Shown: piece by piece, positions 9,410 through 17,088 of the stretch
Numbering within the stretch: position 1 is the first letter of the stretch
Layout: the number at the start of each line of letters is the position of its first letter
NCBI GenBank assembly: GCA_020852925.1
Contig: JADYZU010000073.1
Coordinates: forward strand, 1 to 64,000
DNA length: 64,000 nt
Origin: Rubellimicrobium sp.
Lineage (GTDB): Bacteria > Pseudomonadota > Alphaproteobacteria > Rhodobacterales > Rhodobacteraceae
Direction: 5' to 3'
The notes under the pieces: generated by a model
The model's input: the letters and a program-made list of their open reading frames with translations, nothing else
What the model was told of the DNA's origin: nothing
Databases searched by the model: none
Made by a program: the position numbers and the translations under genes

Positions 9410-10462
9410 ATGCCGATGATCCTGTTTTCCCTGGCCACCCTCACGCCGGTCGCGCTCATCGCGCTGGGCGCGGTCATGGGGGCGCCGTTCGTGTGGCTGG
9501 CGCTGGGCTGGATGACGGTGCTGACGGCCACGCTCGATGCGCTGGTGCGCCGCGTGCTGCCCACCTCGCGCGGCGAGGAATTTCCCGCCGCCGACGCGCT
9601 GTCGGTCGTCCTCGCGCTGGGGCAGTTCGGGCTGGTGGCGCTGACGGTGCGGGCGCTGGCGGGGGACGGGCTGGACTGGGGGGAACGGATCGCGCTCTTC
9701 CTCGCGGCGGGGCTGTTCCTCGGGCAGGTGGGCAACGCCAATGCGCATGAACTGATCCACCGCAGCGGGCGGTTCCTGCACGGGCTGGGGGTGCTGGCCT
9801 ATGTCTCGGTGCTGTTCGGGCATCATGCCTCGGCGCATGTGCTGATCCACCATGTCCGCGCCGCCACGCCCGGGGATCCCAATTCCGCCCGGCCGGGAGA
9901 GGGGCTTTACCGGTTCCTGCCGCGCGCCTGGGCGGGATCGTTCCGCGAAGGGTTCCTGGCCGAACGCGCCCGCCGCCGCCGGAGGGCCGGGCAAGGAGCC
10001 GGGCAATGGACCGGGCAAGGGGCCATCGGCAATCCCTATGTGCTTTATCTGACGGGCGCGGCGCTGGTGGTGGCGGGCGCGGCGGGCCTGGGGGGCTGGC
10101 GCGGGGTGGTGTGGCTGCTGCTGTTGGCAGGCTATGCGCAGATGCAGATCCTCATGGCCGATTACGTCCAGCATTACGGCCTCGCGCGAGAGGTCCGGGC
10201 CGATGGCCGGCCCGAACCTGTGGCGATGCGGCATTCGTGGAATTCGGCGCATCCGGCGTCCTCGGCGCTCATGCTGAATGCGCCGCGCCATTCGGACCAT
10301 CACGCCCACCCGTCCCGGCCCTATCCCGCGCTGACGCTGCCGCCCGATGCGCCGCTTCTGCCGCATTCGCTGCCGGTGATGGCGGTGATCGCGCTGTTCC
10401 CGCCGCTGTGGCGGCGGATCATGGACCCGCGCGCGGCGCGTTGGCGGGCGGGCCGGATCTAG
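9410..10462 (+). CDS. alkB: AlkB-type di-iron membrane hydroxylase (alkane 1-monooxygenase family)
   Basis: This 350-residue membrane fatty acid desaturase-superfamily protein has the three histidine clusters expected of alkane monooxygenases: [21 protein letters not shown] and [16 protein letters not shown], with the NxxRHSDHHAxPxRxY signature intact. Four or more membrane segments surround them. It should hydroxylate a terminal methyl or related group using rubredoxin or another electron donor that is not in the window. Residues about 192-204 hold a Gly/Gln-rich insertion encoded by three 12-base repeats. It is short for the family, so substrate assignment to n-alkanes is tentative. It ends on a CTAG shared with the convergent LysM gene. 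Confidence 0.75.
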   Translation: MPMILFSLATLTPVALIALGAVMGAPFVWLALGWMTVLTATLDALVRRVLPTSRGEEFPAADALSVVLALGQFGLVALTVRALAGDGLDWGERIALFLAAGLFLGQVGNANAHELIHRSGRFLHGLGVLAYVSVLFGHHASAHVLIHHVRAATPGDPNSARPGEGLYRFLPRAWAGSFREGFLAERARRRRRAGQGAGQWTGQGAIGNPYVLYLTGAALVVAGAAGLGGWRGVVWLLLLAGYAQMQILMADYVQHYGLAREVRADGRPEPVAMRHSWNSAHPASSALMLNAPRHSDHHAHPSRPYPALTLPPDAPLLPHSLPVMAVIALFPPLWRRIMDPRAARWRAGRI

Positions 10463-12006
10463 GGCGACGCCGCCGGGCCCGGCAGGTCAGGCAGCAGGAA
10501 CACCTGCCCCGGATAGATCAGGTCGGGATCGCGGATGCGGTCGCGGTTGGCCTCGAACACCTCGACATAGAGGATGCCCTGGCCATAGCGTTCGCGCGCG
10601 ATCCGCCAGAGCGAATGCCCCGGCTGCACCGTCCTGACCGCGACCCCGGCGGCCGAGGTCGCCTCCCGGTCCAGCGCGGCGGCAAGGGCCTGACGCGATT
10701 CGCGCAGGAACGGCGATTCGATACGGCTGACCATGGCGCCCGCCGCGTCGAGCTGGTCCACGCGCAGCGTGTAGGTGCCCGGCGCCACATCGGGCAGCGC
10801 CACGTCCCAGCGCCCGTCAAGCACCGTCCCCGCCGCCACCGCCGCATTGTCGAGGTAGATGCGCACGAACCCCGCTCCCGCCGGCGCCCGCCCCGAGACC
10901 GTCACCTCGCCCGTGGGGTCATAGGCGATGATGTCGAGCGCGACCGCCGCAAGGGCCGCCCCCTCGCCCCCCGGTTCGGGCGCGGGCGCCAGCAGGCGCA
11001 CCCCCCCGGCATCGAGCGCCAGCACCGCGGGCGGCGCCCCGCTGTCCGTGGTGTCCGGCCCGGGCGCAAGGGCGGGGGCCATGGAGGGAACCTCGGGGAC
11101 GGCGGGGGGCGCGGGGGCGGGCGCGGGGGCCACCGGCCCGGCCCCGTCCGGCGCGGGCGCCAGCGGCGCCGCGCCCGGCGGATCGGGAACCGGGGGCGCC
11201 GCACCCGAAGCGACCCCGGCCTCGGGCGGCGGGGCATCGGCCAGAGGATCGGGTGCAGGATCGGGCGCGGGGATGGTCGCGGTTGCCGTCGCGGCGGGTC
11301 CGGGTTGCGGTTCGGGCGCCGCCCCGGCTGCCGCCTCCGGGGTGGGGGCGGCAGCCGGCGCGCCGGTCATCCCGGGCTCGGGCGCCGGCTCAGGAAGCGC
11401 AAGCACCGCCGGTTCGTCGCCCCCCGCCCCCTCGGGCGCAGGCGCGGCGACAGCGTCGAGGGCCGCAGGTTCGGGCGTTACGGATTCGGGCGTTACGGAT
11501 TCGGGCGCCTCAGGTTCGGGCGCCGCAGGTTCGGGCGTCACGGGCGCCGCGACGGGCGCGATCAGCATGGTCTGGAGCGAGGCGCGCGCCGCGCCTTCGG
11601 GATCGGCCAGCAGGGTCAGGCTTTGGGGGGTGCTGCCCGGCGGCAGCATGAGGATCGCCGCGAACTGGCCGTCGGGGCCGGCGGTCTCGCGCGCGATCTC
11701 GGCCCCGTCAAGCTGGATCGCCACCACCTCGTGCGGGGCGGAACTGCCGGCGATGACGGCAAGCCCGTCCCCCTCGACCCGCAGCTCGCGCAGCTCTGGC
11801 AGCGGGGCGGGCGCCGCCCCGGCCTGCGTCTCTGGCCCGGCCAGAGGTCCGGCCTGCGTCTCGGCCGTCATTTCGGGCGTGCCGGAAGCGGGGGGCGCAG
11901 GCGGCGCGGGGGGCTGCGGGCCGGGGCGGGGCGCGACGATCAGCGCCAGGACCACAAGCGCGGCCGCGGATCCTGCCCCGGCCAGCCAGCCCCATGGATT
12001 GCGCAT
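10459..12006 (-). CDS. LysM domain protein with membrane anchor and long Pro/Ala-rich linker
   Basis: The 515-residue product begins at the ATG at 12006, right before a hydrophobic helix ([19 protein letters not shown]). Residues about 25-150 and 190-330 are low-complexity Ala/Pro/Glu segments, including a short repeat [13 protein letters not shown] encoded by near-identical 15-base units. An Ig-like region with [20 protein letters not shown] follows. The last 60 residues form a LysM domain ([18 protein letters not shown] ... [11 protein letters not shown]). It is likely inner-membrane anchored and reaches through the periplasm to peptidoglycan. Similar proteins are common in Rhodobacteraceae; the function is not established. 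Confidence 0.8.
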   Translation of the reverse strand: MRNPWGWLAGAGSAAALVVLALIVAPRPGPQPPAPPAPPASGTPEMTAETQAGPLAGPETQAGAAPAPLPELRELRVEGDGLAVIAGSSAPHEVVAIQLDGAEIARETAGPDGQFAAILMLPPGSTPQSLTLLADPEGAARASLQTMLIAPVAAPVTPEPAAPEPEAPESVTPESVTPEPAALDAVAAPAPEGAGGDEPAVLALPEPAPEPGMTGAPAAAPTPEAAAGAAPEPQPGPAATATATIPAPDPAPDPLADAPPPEAGVASGAAPPVPDPPGAAPLAPAPDGAGPVAPAPAPAPPAVPEVPSMAPALAPGPDTTDSGAPPAVLALDAGGVRLLAPAPEPGGEGAALAAVALDIIAYDPTGEVTVSGRAPAGAGFVRIYLDNAAVAAGTVLDGRWDVALPDVAPGTYTLRVDQLDAAGAMVSRIESPFLRESRQALAAALDREATSAAGVAVRTVQPGHSLWRIARERYGQGILYVEVFEANRDRIRDPDLIYPGQVFLLPDLPGPAASP

Positions 12007-12094
12007 GAACGGTTCCCCCCCGCCGCCGGTCGGCCCGACCATAGCGGCCGGGCCGGGCGGGGTCAAAGCGGCGCCGCGCGGCCGGGCCGGGGCG

Positions 12095-12694
12095 TCAGAG
12101 CCCGGCGGCCACCGCCTCCCAGTTGACGAGGTTGTCGAGGAAGTTGGTGATATAGGCCGGACGCTTGTTGCGGAAGTCGATGTAGTAGGAATGCTCCCAC
12201 ACATCGAGGCCCAGCAACGCGGTCTGGCCAAAGCACAGCGGGTTCACCCCGTTCTCGGTCCGGGTGACGCGCAGCGCGCCGTCCGCATCCTTCACCAGCC
12301 AGCACCAGCCCGAACCGAACTGCGCGGCCCCGGCGGCGGCGAAATCGTCGCGGAACTTCTGGACCGAACCGAAGCTGTCGACCAGCGCCGATTCAAGCGC
12401 GCCCGGCATGGACGAAGCCGCCGGCGTCATCCATTCCCAGAACCGGTTGTGATTCCACAACTGGCTGATGTTGTTGAAAATCCCGTTCTGCGCCACCGCG
12501 CCGGCCTGATAGGTGCCGGTGATGATGTCCTCAAGGGACTTGCCCTCCCACTCGGTGCCGGCGATCAGCTTGTTGCCGTTGTCGACATAGGCCTTGTGGT
12601 GCAGGTCGTGGTGGTATTCGAGGGTCTCGCGCGACATGCCCTTCGCGGCAAGCGCGTCATGGGCATAGGGAAGATCGGGAAGCGAAAAGGCCAT
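12095..12694 (-). CDS. sodB: Iron/manganese superoxide dismutase
   Basis: The 199-residue protein carries the Fe/Mn superoxide dismutase landmarks: [19 protein letters not shown] at the N-terminus, [17 protein letters not shown] with the second metal histidine, and [19 protein letters not shown] with the metal Asp and His. [12 protein letters not shown] is the dimer-domain block of Fe-type enzymes. It converts superoxide to oxygen and peroxide in the cytoplasm. No signal peptide is present. It stands alone between the LysM gene and the GSCFA gene on the same strand. Confidence 0.96.
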   Translation of the reverse strand: MAFSLPDLPYAHDALAAKGMSRETLEYHHDLHHKAYVDNGNKLIAGTEWEGKSLEDIITGTYQAGAVAQNGIFNNISQLWNHNRFWEWMTPAASSMPGALESALVDSFGSVQKFRDDFAAAGAAQFGSGWCWLVKDADGALRVTRTENGVNPLCFGQTALLGLDVWEHSYYIDFRNKRPAYITNFLDNLVNWEAVAAGL

Positions 12695-12786
12695 GGCGGC
12701 GTCTCCTGATTCTGGATGAGGCTGCTCTGTAGAAAGGGGTTCGGGCCGGCAAGGTCAAGCCCGGAAAGCCCGATCGGCGAGTCAAC

Positions 12787-14211
12787 TTAACCCGCCACCC
12801 CCAGCCAGCCAAGGCGGGCGCGGAACTCGGCCCGGTCGGGAAAGGCGGCCTCGTGTTCGGCCAGCAGCGCCCGCGCCATGTGCAGCCGCCGCATCGGCCG
12901 GCATTGCACGATCATCCGTTCCAGGATCTCGGCCCGGTCGGGCGCAAGGTCGCGCGCCTTGTGCAGCGCGTCATAGGCCAGTTCGTGCCGCTCGAGGCGG
13001 CGCTGCGCCATCGCCTCGAACAGCAGGGCATCGGGATTCCCGTCGGCGAGCGCGCGGTTCTCGTCGATCCGGGTCAGCATGTCCTCGAACCGTTCGAGTT
13101 TCGCCAGCATCCGCAGCGTCGACAGGAGCCCCCCGCGCGCCAGGGCGCCCGACCCGCCAGCGACCCCGCTGTCGGCCCCTTCCCCGCCGCCATCGCCGCC
13201 ACCATCGCCGGCCGCGGCATCCCGGCCATCGTCCCCGCCTGCGGGCACATAGCGCGACAGGACCGATTCCATGATCCGCGTGATCACGTCCTGACTCACA
13301 TGGCGGAAGTCCGCCCTGCTCCAGGCCACGGCAGGGTTGGACAGGGTGACGAATTCATAGGACGGGAAATAGTCCACCCCCTCGCGGCCCAGCACGAATT
13401 CGTCGAGTGCGGCACGCTGCACCGATTTGGAATAGGCATTGGCCACCAGCACGTCCATGTCGCGGAAGGTCGACAGCAGCGGCACCGGGCTGACCGTCAC
13501 CAGCATCTTCAGCGGCTTCGTGCGGTGGCGCACCAGCAGCGCGTGCAGCTCCTCGAGCCCGGCCAGCACGTCGCGGTAGGAGAGCACGCGGAACTCGAAC
13601 CGTTCCGGATCGGCCTTGATCGCCTGCTGCGGCGGCGCCACGTTGAGGTAGAGGCCAAGGTGCCGGTCGAACCAGGTCTCGACATAGCCCAGCGTGAGCA
13701 CGATCACGTCGGCCTCGCGCACCTGCGCCAGCGCATCGAGATAGCGGTGGCGGAAGGCGAGGATCGTGTCGATATCGAAATCGAGCCGCGCCATCCCCAG
13801 TTGCGCATCGACATGACGGTTCCCGCCCAGCGGATACAGCAGCGCGGCACCGGGGAAAGTGGCGCGCTCGAACGCCCAGCGCAGTTCGTTCACGACGGAA
13901 TGGATCGAATACTTGTTGAAGAAATTGGCCCCGTCCTCGAGCGAGGCGCCGATCTCGCCCAGGTCGAACTCGCGGCTGAGCACGCGCAGCCCCGCCTCGG
14001 CAAGGGCCTTTTCCACATTGCGGGCAAAGCACGAGCCGATGGCATAGACCGTGTCGCTGCGGGCGATGGTGAAGCCGGGCCTGACCTCCGGCGAGGCCAG
14101 CGGATAGAGCCGTTCGGCGTCGCGGTCGGGCGCGGGATAGCGGCGCAGGTCATTCCTGCGCGCGCGCTGCATCGCCGCCTCGGCGGAAATCCGTTCGATG
14201 TTGTCCCGCAT
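12787..14211 (-). CDS. GSCFA domain protein with C-terminal helical repeat tail
   Basis: This 474-residue protein carries GSCFA at residues 59-63 (AIGSCFARNVEKALAEAG), then VIVLTLGYVETWFD, MLVTVSPVPLLSTF and VDYFPSYEFVTLS, matching the conserved blocks of the other GSCFA protein at 2606. After residue about 320 there is an Asp/Gly-rich linker and a helical, TPR-like C-terminal part. I use the ATG at 14211; the TTG directly upstream is a less likely start. It is divergent from the fucosyltransferase-like gene at 14354 across a 142-base gap with a perfect inverted repeat, suggesting a shared role in surface glycan assembly. Confidence 0.85.
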   Translation of the reverse strand: MRDNIERISAEAAMQRARRNDLRRYPAPDRDAERLYPLASPEVRPGFTIARSDTVYAIGSCFARNVEKALAEAGLRVLSREFDLGEIGASLEDGANFFNKYSIHSVVNELRWAFERATFPGAALLYPLGGNRHVDAQLGMARLDFDIDTILAFRHRYLDALAQVREADVIVLTLGYVETWFDRHLGLYLNVAPPQQAIKADPERFEFRVLSYRDVLAGLEELHALLVRHRTKPLKMLVTVSPVPLLSTFRDMDVLVANAYSKSVQRAALDEFVLGREGVDYFPSYEFVTLSNPAVAWSRADFRHVSQDVITRIMESVLSRYVPAGGDDGRDAAAGDGGGDGGGEGADSGVAGGSGALARGGLLSTLRMLAKLERFEDMLTRIDENRALADGNPDALLFEAMAQRRLERHELAYDALHKARDLAPDRAEILERMIVQCRPMRRLHMARALLAEHEAAFPDRAEFRARLGWLGVAG

Positions 14212-14271
14212 CAATCAGCCCTTTTCCGATCCGCGCTGTTGCCCTTTCGATACCCGCAATCGGGCATGATG

Positions 14272-14289
14272 ATGGCACCCCGGTGCCAT
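14272..14289. promoter_or_regulatory. Perfect inverted repeat in the GSCFA/glycosyltransferase divergent gap
   Basis: ATGGCACC and GGTGCCAT are perfect 8-base inverted arms around a CC centre. The site lies 60 bases from the GSCFA start codon and 64 bases from the downstream start codon, so it is nearly central in the divergent promoter region. A transcription-factor operator is the simplest reading. No regulator gene is adjacent. Confidence 0.4.
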
Positions 14290-14353
14290 GGGTTTTGCAC
14301 AGCGCGACCCGACAATAAACCGTCAGGGCACGGGCGGGCGGCAGGAGGGGCGG

Positions 14354-16531
14354 ATGCAGGCGGACGACGACGGGTCGGGGGACCGGGTGGGGGCGGCGGG
14401 GGCAACGGCGGGCCGCATCGTCTCGTTCCGCAACGACCGGCTGGGCGGGCGGCTCACCTCGCTGGTGAATGCGATGCGGCTGGCGCGGGTGCTCGGGGCG
14501 GAACTGATCGTGCACTGGCACGAGACCGAGGATCACGGCGCGGTCTTCAACGACCCGGCCGAACTGTTCGACCCGGCCTTCATCGCCCGCCATTTCATCG
14601 ACCGCCCCGCCTACGAGGGCCTGGGCGAGCGGCTGGGCCTGCTTGACGGGCGTGTCGAGGCCGATGCCATGCGCGCCCGGCTGGCCGGCGGAGAGAACCT
14701 GCTGGTCGAGCGCGCCATCGGCCTGATCGTCCTGGCCGGCGAGGATCCCGCCGCCGTGGCCGATGAGGCCGGCGCGATCTGGGCCCGGCTGCCGTTCGCC
14801 GCCGCGCTGGGCCCGCCGATGGCGGCGATCCGCGCCGCGCTGGGCGATCAGGCGGTGGCCTATCACATCCGCCGCGGCGACATCGTCTCGAACCCGCGGG
14901 TGATCCAGCGGCCCTGGCCCACCAAGTTCATCATCGACGAGGTGTTCGAGACCCACATCGCCCGCTCCTGCGCGGGCGGTGAAAGGCCGGTGCTGTTCTC
15001 GGACGATCCGGGCGCGGTCGAAAGGTTCGTCGCCCGCTTTCCCGCCGCGCTGCGCGGGAGCGATCTGGTGGCGGCCACCGGGATCACCGCGGGGCAGCGC
15101 GACCTGCTCGAGATGTATGCGATGGCGCAATGCCACCGGATCGTCGCCCCGCCGGGCAGCGCCTTTTCCGGCACCGCCGCCACGCTGGGGCGCGGCCGGT
15201 TGATCGACGTGACCCGCGATCTGTCGCCCGCCGAGGTGGACCGGGCCTATGGCGCGCTGGTCGCGCGGCTGCAAGGCGACATGCCCGCCGCCCTGGCCGA
15301 GAGCCGGGGCAAGGTCGGGCAATCGCTGGTCCATGTCGTGCGCCGCGCGCAGGCCCACGGCGCAAACCCGGCCGCCCTGCGCGAGGCCGCGGATCTGGTG
15401 CAGTCGGCCATCGGGGCGGGGGCGCAGTTGTCGTTCCTGTGGTGGCTGGCGGGCGAGCTGCTCATGCGTCTCGGGGACGAGCAGGCGGTCATCGCCCTGT
15501 CGCAGTTGGTGGAACGCAACCCGCCGCATCACGGGTCCGATCTGGCGCGGCTGCGCGCCTTTGCGGCGCTGGGGCTGGCGGCGCAGGGACGCAAGGCACG
15601 GGCGGCGGCCCTGATCGTCATGGCGCTGCCCGACTGGGCCGACCTGCCGCTGGTGGCGCGGGTGGCGGGGCTGTTCTACCGGCTGGGCATCCTGCGGCGC
15701 GGCAATGCGCTCATGCTGTCGCCGGCGGCGGCGGCCCTGCCTGCGGGCAGCGCCGGACCCCTGACCGAGATCCCGGCGTTTCGCAGGCTTGCCGCCACGG
15801 TTCCGGCCGACCGGCGCGGGCGGATCGAGGATGCGAACATCCTGGCGCTGTCCTGGGACTGGGCGCCGCTCTTGCGGCACATCCCGCCCGGCGGCCTGGC
15901 CCGGCATCCGCGTCACGCCGCCTGGGACCGGCGCATGGCGCGGGTGGACCCGGACCGGCACGGGGCCGATGCCCGGTCGCTGGCCGCGATCTATGCCATC
16001 CACCGCCACGGCGCGGCGGCGCTCGAGGGGGCGCTGAGCGAACTCAGGGCGCTGGCGCAGGCCGCGCCGCGCGATGCGATGGTGGCGCAACGGCTGTCCC
16101 ATGCCGCGCTGATCGCGCGCGACCACGCCCTTTACCGCGAGACCGCCGAAAACGCGGCCGAACTTGCCGCCAATTCCGCCGGACATCTGGCCTGGCGCGG
16201 CATCGCCCGGCTGCGCGGGCGCAACCCCGAGGGCGCGCTGGCCGACCTTGAGGCCGCCATCGGGCGCGGCCTGCTGCTGCCGATCGTGTTCAACGCCGCG
16301 GCGCAGGCCGCCGGGGCGCTGGGCGACCCGCTGCGCGAGGGCGAATTCCTGGACCGCGCGGTGCGGGTGACGCCACGCAACGGCACACAGATCATGGCCC
16401 GCCGCGACTATCGGCTGCGCATGGGCGACCATGCCGGGGCCAAGGCCGACCTTGCCCTCGCGCTCTCGCTTCAGGTGCCGCCGCCGCGCGCGCTCGAACT
16501 CGGGGCGGCGGCGCGGGCGGGGGGTCAGTAA
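14354..16531 (+). CDS. Fucosyltransferase-like glycosyltransferase with C-terminal TPR-like region
   Basis: I start at the ATG at 14354 because AGGAGG lies 6-11 bases upstream; an in-frame ATG at 14288 lacks a ribosome site. The product is 725 aa. Residues about 20-310 resemble the O-FucT/NodZ-like GT fold: VSFRNDRLGGRLTSLVNAMRLARVLG at the start, AYHIRRGDIVS with the sugar-nucleotide-binding Arg pair, VLFSDDPGAVERFV, and LEMYAMAQCHRIVAPPGSAF. The remaining 400 residues are Ala-rich paired helices like degenerate TPRs. It may glycosylate a surface polymer or protein. The divergent GSCFA gene supports a polysaccharide context. Its stop overlaps soxG by seven bases in convergent orientation. 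Confidence 0.65.
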   Translation: MQADDDGSGDRVGAAGATAGRIVSFRNDRLGGRLTSLVNAMRLARVLGAELIVHWHETEDHGAVFNDPAELFDPAFIARHFIDRPAYEGLGERLGLLDGRVEADAMRARLAGGENLLVERAIGLIVLAGEDPAAVADEAGAIWARLPFAAALGPPMAAIRAALGDQAVAYHIRRGDIVSNPRVIQRPWPTKFIIDEVFETHIARSCAGGERPVLFSDDPGAVERFVARFPAALRGSDLVAATGITAGQRDLLEMYAMAQCHRIVAPPGSAFSGTAATLGRGRLIDVTRDLSPAEVDRAYGALVARLQGDMPAALAESRGKVGQSLVHVVRRAQAHGANPAALREAADLVQSAIGAGAQLSFLWWLAGELLMRLGDEQAVIALSQLVERNPPHHGSDLARLRAFAALGLAAQGRKARAAALIVMALPDWADLPLVARVAGLFYRLGILRRGNALMLSPAAAALPAGSAGPLTEIPAFRRLAATVPADRRGRIEDANILALSWDWAPLLRHIPPGGLARHPRHAAWDRRMARVDPDRHGADARSLAAIYAIHRHGAAALEGALSELRALAQAAPRDAMVAQRLSHAALIARDHALYRETAENAAELAANSAGHLAWRGIARLRGRNPEGALADLEAAIGRGLLLPIVFNAAAQAAGALGDPLREGEFLDRAVRVTPRNGTQIMARRDYRLRMGDHAGAKADLALALSLQVPPPRALELGAAARAGGQ

Positions 16532-17088
16532 AGCCCGATCGCCCCGCCCCTGGCCGATTCCGCCAGAAGGCCGAAGACATAATCCGCGACCGAGCGGAAG
16601 CAGATCACGCGGAAGGTCGCGTCGTCCTCGCACCAGAAGGCGCCGGCCACCTGCCCCACGCGCGAGCGGCGGATTTCGCCGGCGCCAAGGCTGGCCGGGT
16701 GCAGGTCGGCCGGGGTGACGCGGGCCATGACCTCGCGCGCATGGGGGCCTTCGACCGCGATCAGCGCCCGCGCGTCCGAGACATCGACCGCAAGGTGATG
16801 GCTGCCCGCCAGCGCCGCGCCGATCCGCGCCACCGCCTGCCTCGCCTGATCATGCGGCACCAGCAGCAGCAGTTCATCGGGCGACATCCACGCCACCGCC
16901 CCCCGCTCGGACAGGGTGATGCCGCGCACACCCGGCAGGGCCGCGCCCGTCACCTCGGCCACAACGGCGCCCAGGCCCGGATCGGCCAGATCGCCCCGCA
17001 GCGTCACCATGCCCTGAAGGCCCATGTCGCGGACCGTCACGCCGCCCTGGGCCGCGCGCCCCGAAAGTGCGGAAACCGGCTCAGACAT
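16525..17088 (-). CDS. soxG: Sarcosine oxidase gamma subunit
   Basis: The 187-residue protein is the last gene of the minus-strand sarcosine oxidase operon. It shows the SoxG/GcvT-like pattern AVAWMSPDELLLLVP, LAVDVSDARALIAVEGPHAREVM and RSRVGQVAGAFWCEDDATFRVICFRSVADYVFGLL. The gamma subunit is a non-catalytic structural component of heterotetrameric sarcosine oxidase. Its ATG at 17088 overlaps the end of soxA by eight bases, indicating coupled translation. Confidence 0.93.
   Translation of the reverse strand: MSEPVSALSGRAAQGGVTVRDMGLQGMVTLRGDLADPGLGAVVAEVTGAALPGVRGITLSERGAVAWMSPDELLLLVPHDQARQAVARIGAALAGSHHLAVDVSDARALIAVEGPHAREVMARVTPADLHPASLGAGEIRRSRVGQVAGAFWCEDDATFRVICFRSVADYVFGLLAESARGGAIGLY

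Noticed and set aside
13140-13250. Asp/Gly-rich segment in the second GSCFA protein as a calcium-binding repeat
   Set aside because: The run of Gly-Asp residues has no regular nine-residue spacing and reads as a flexible linker of low complexity.
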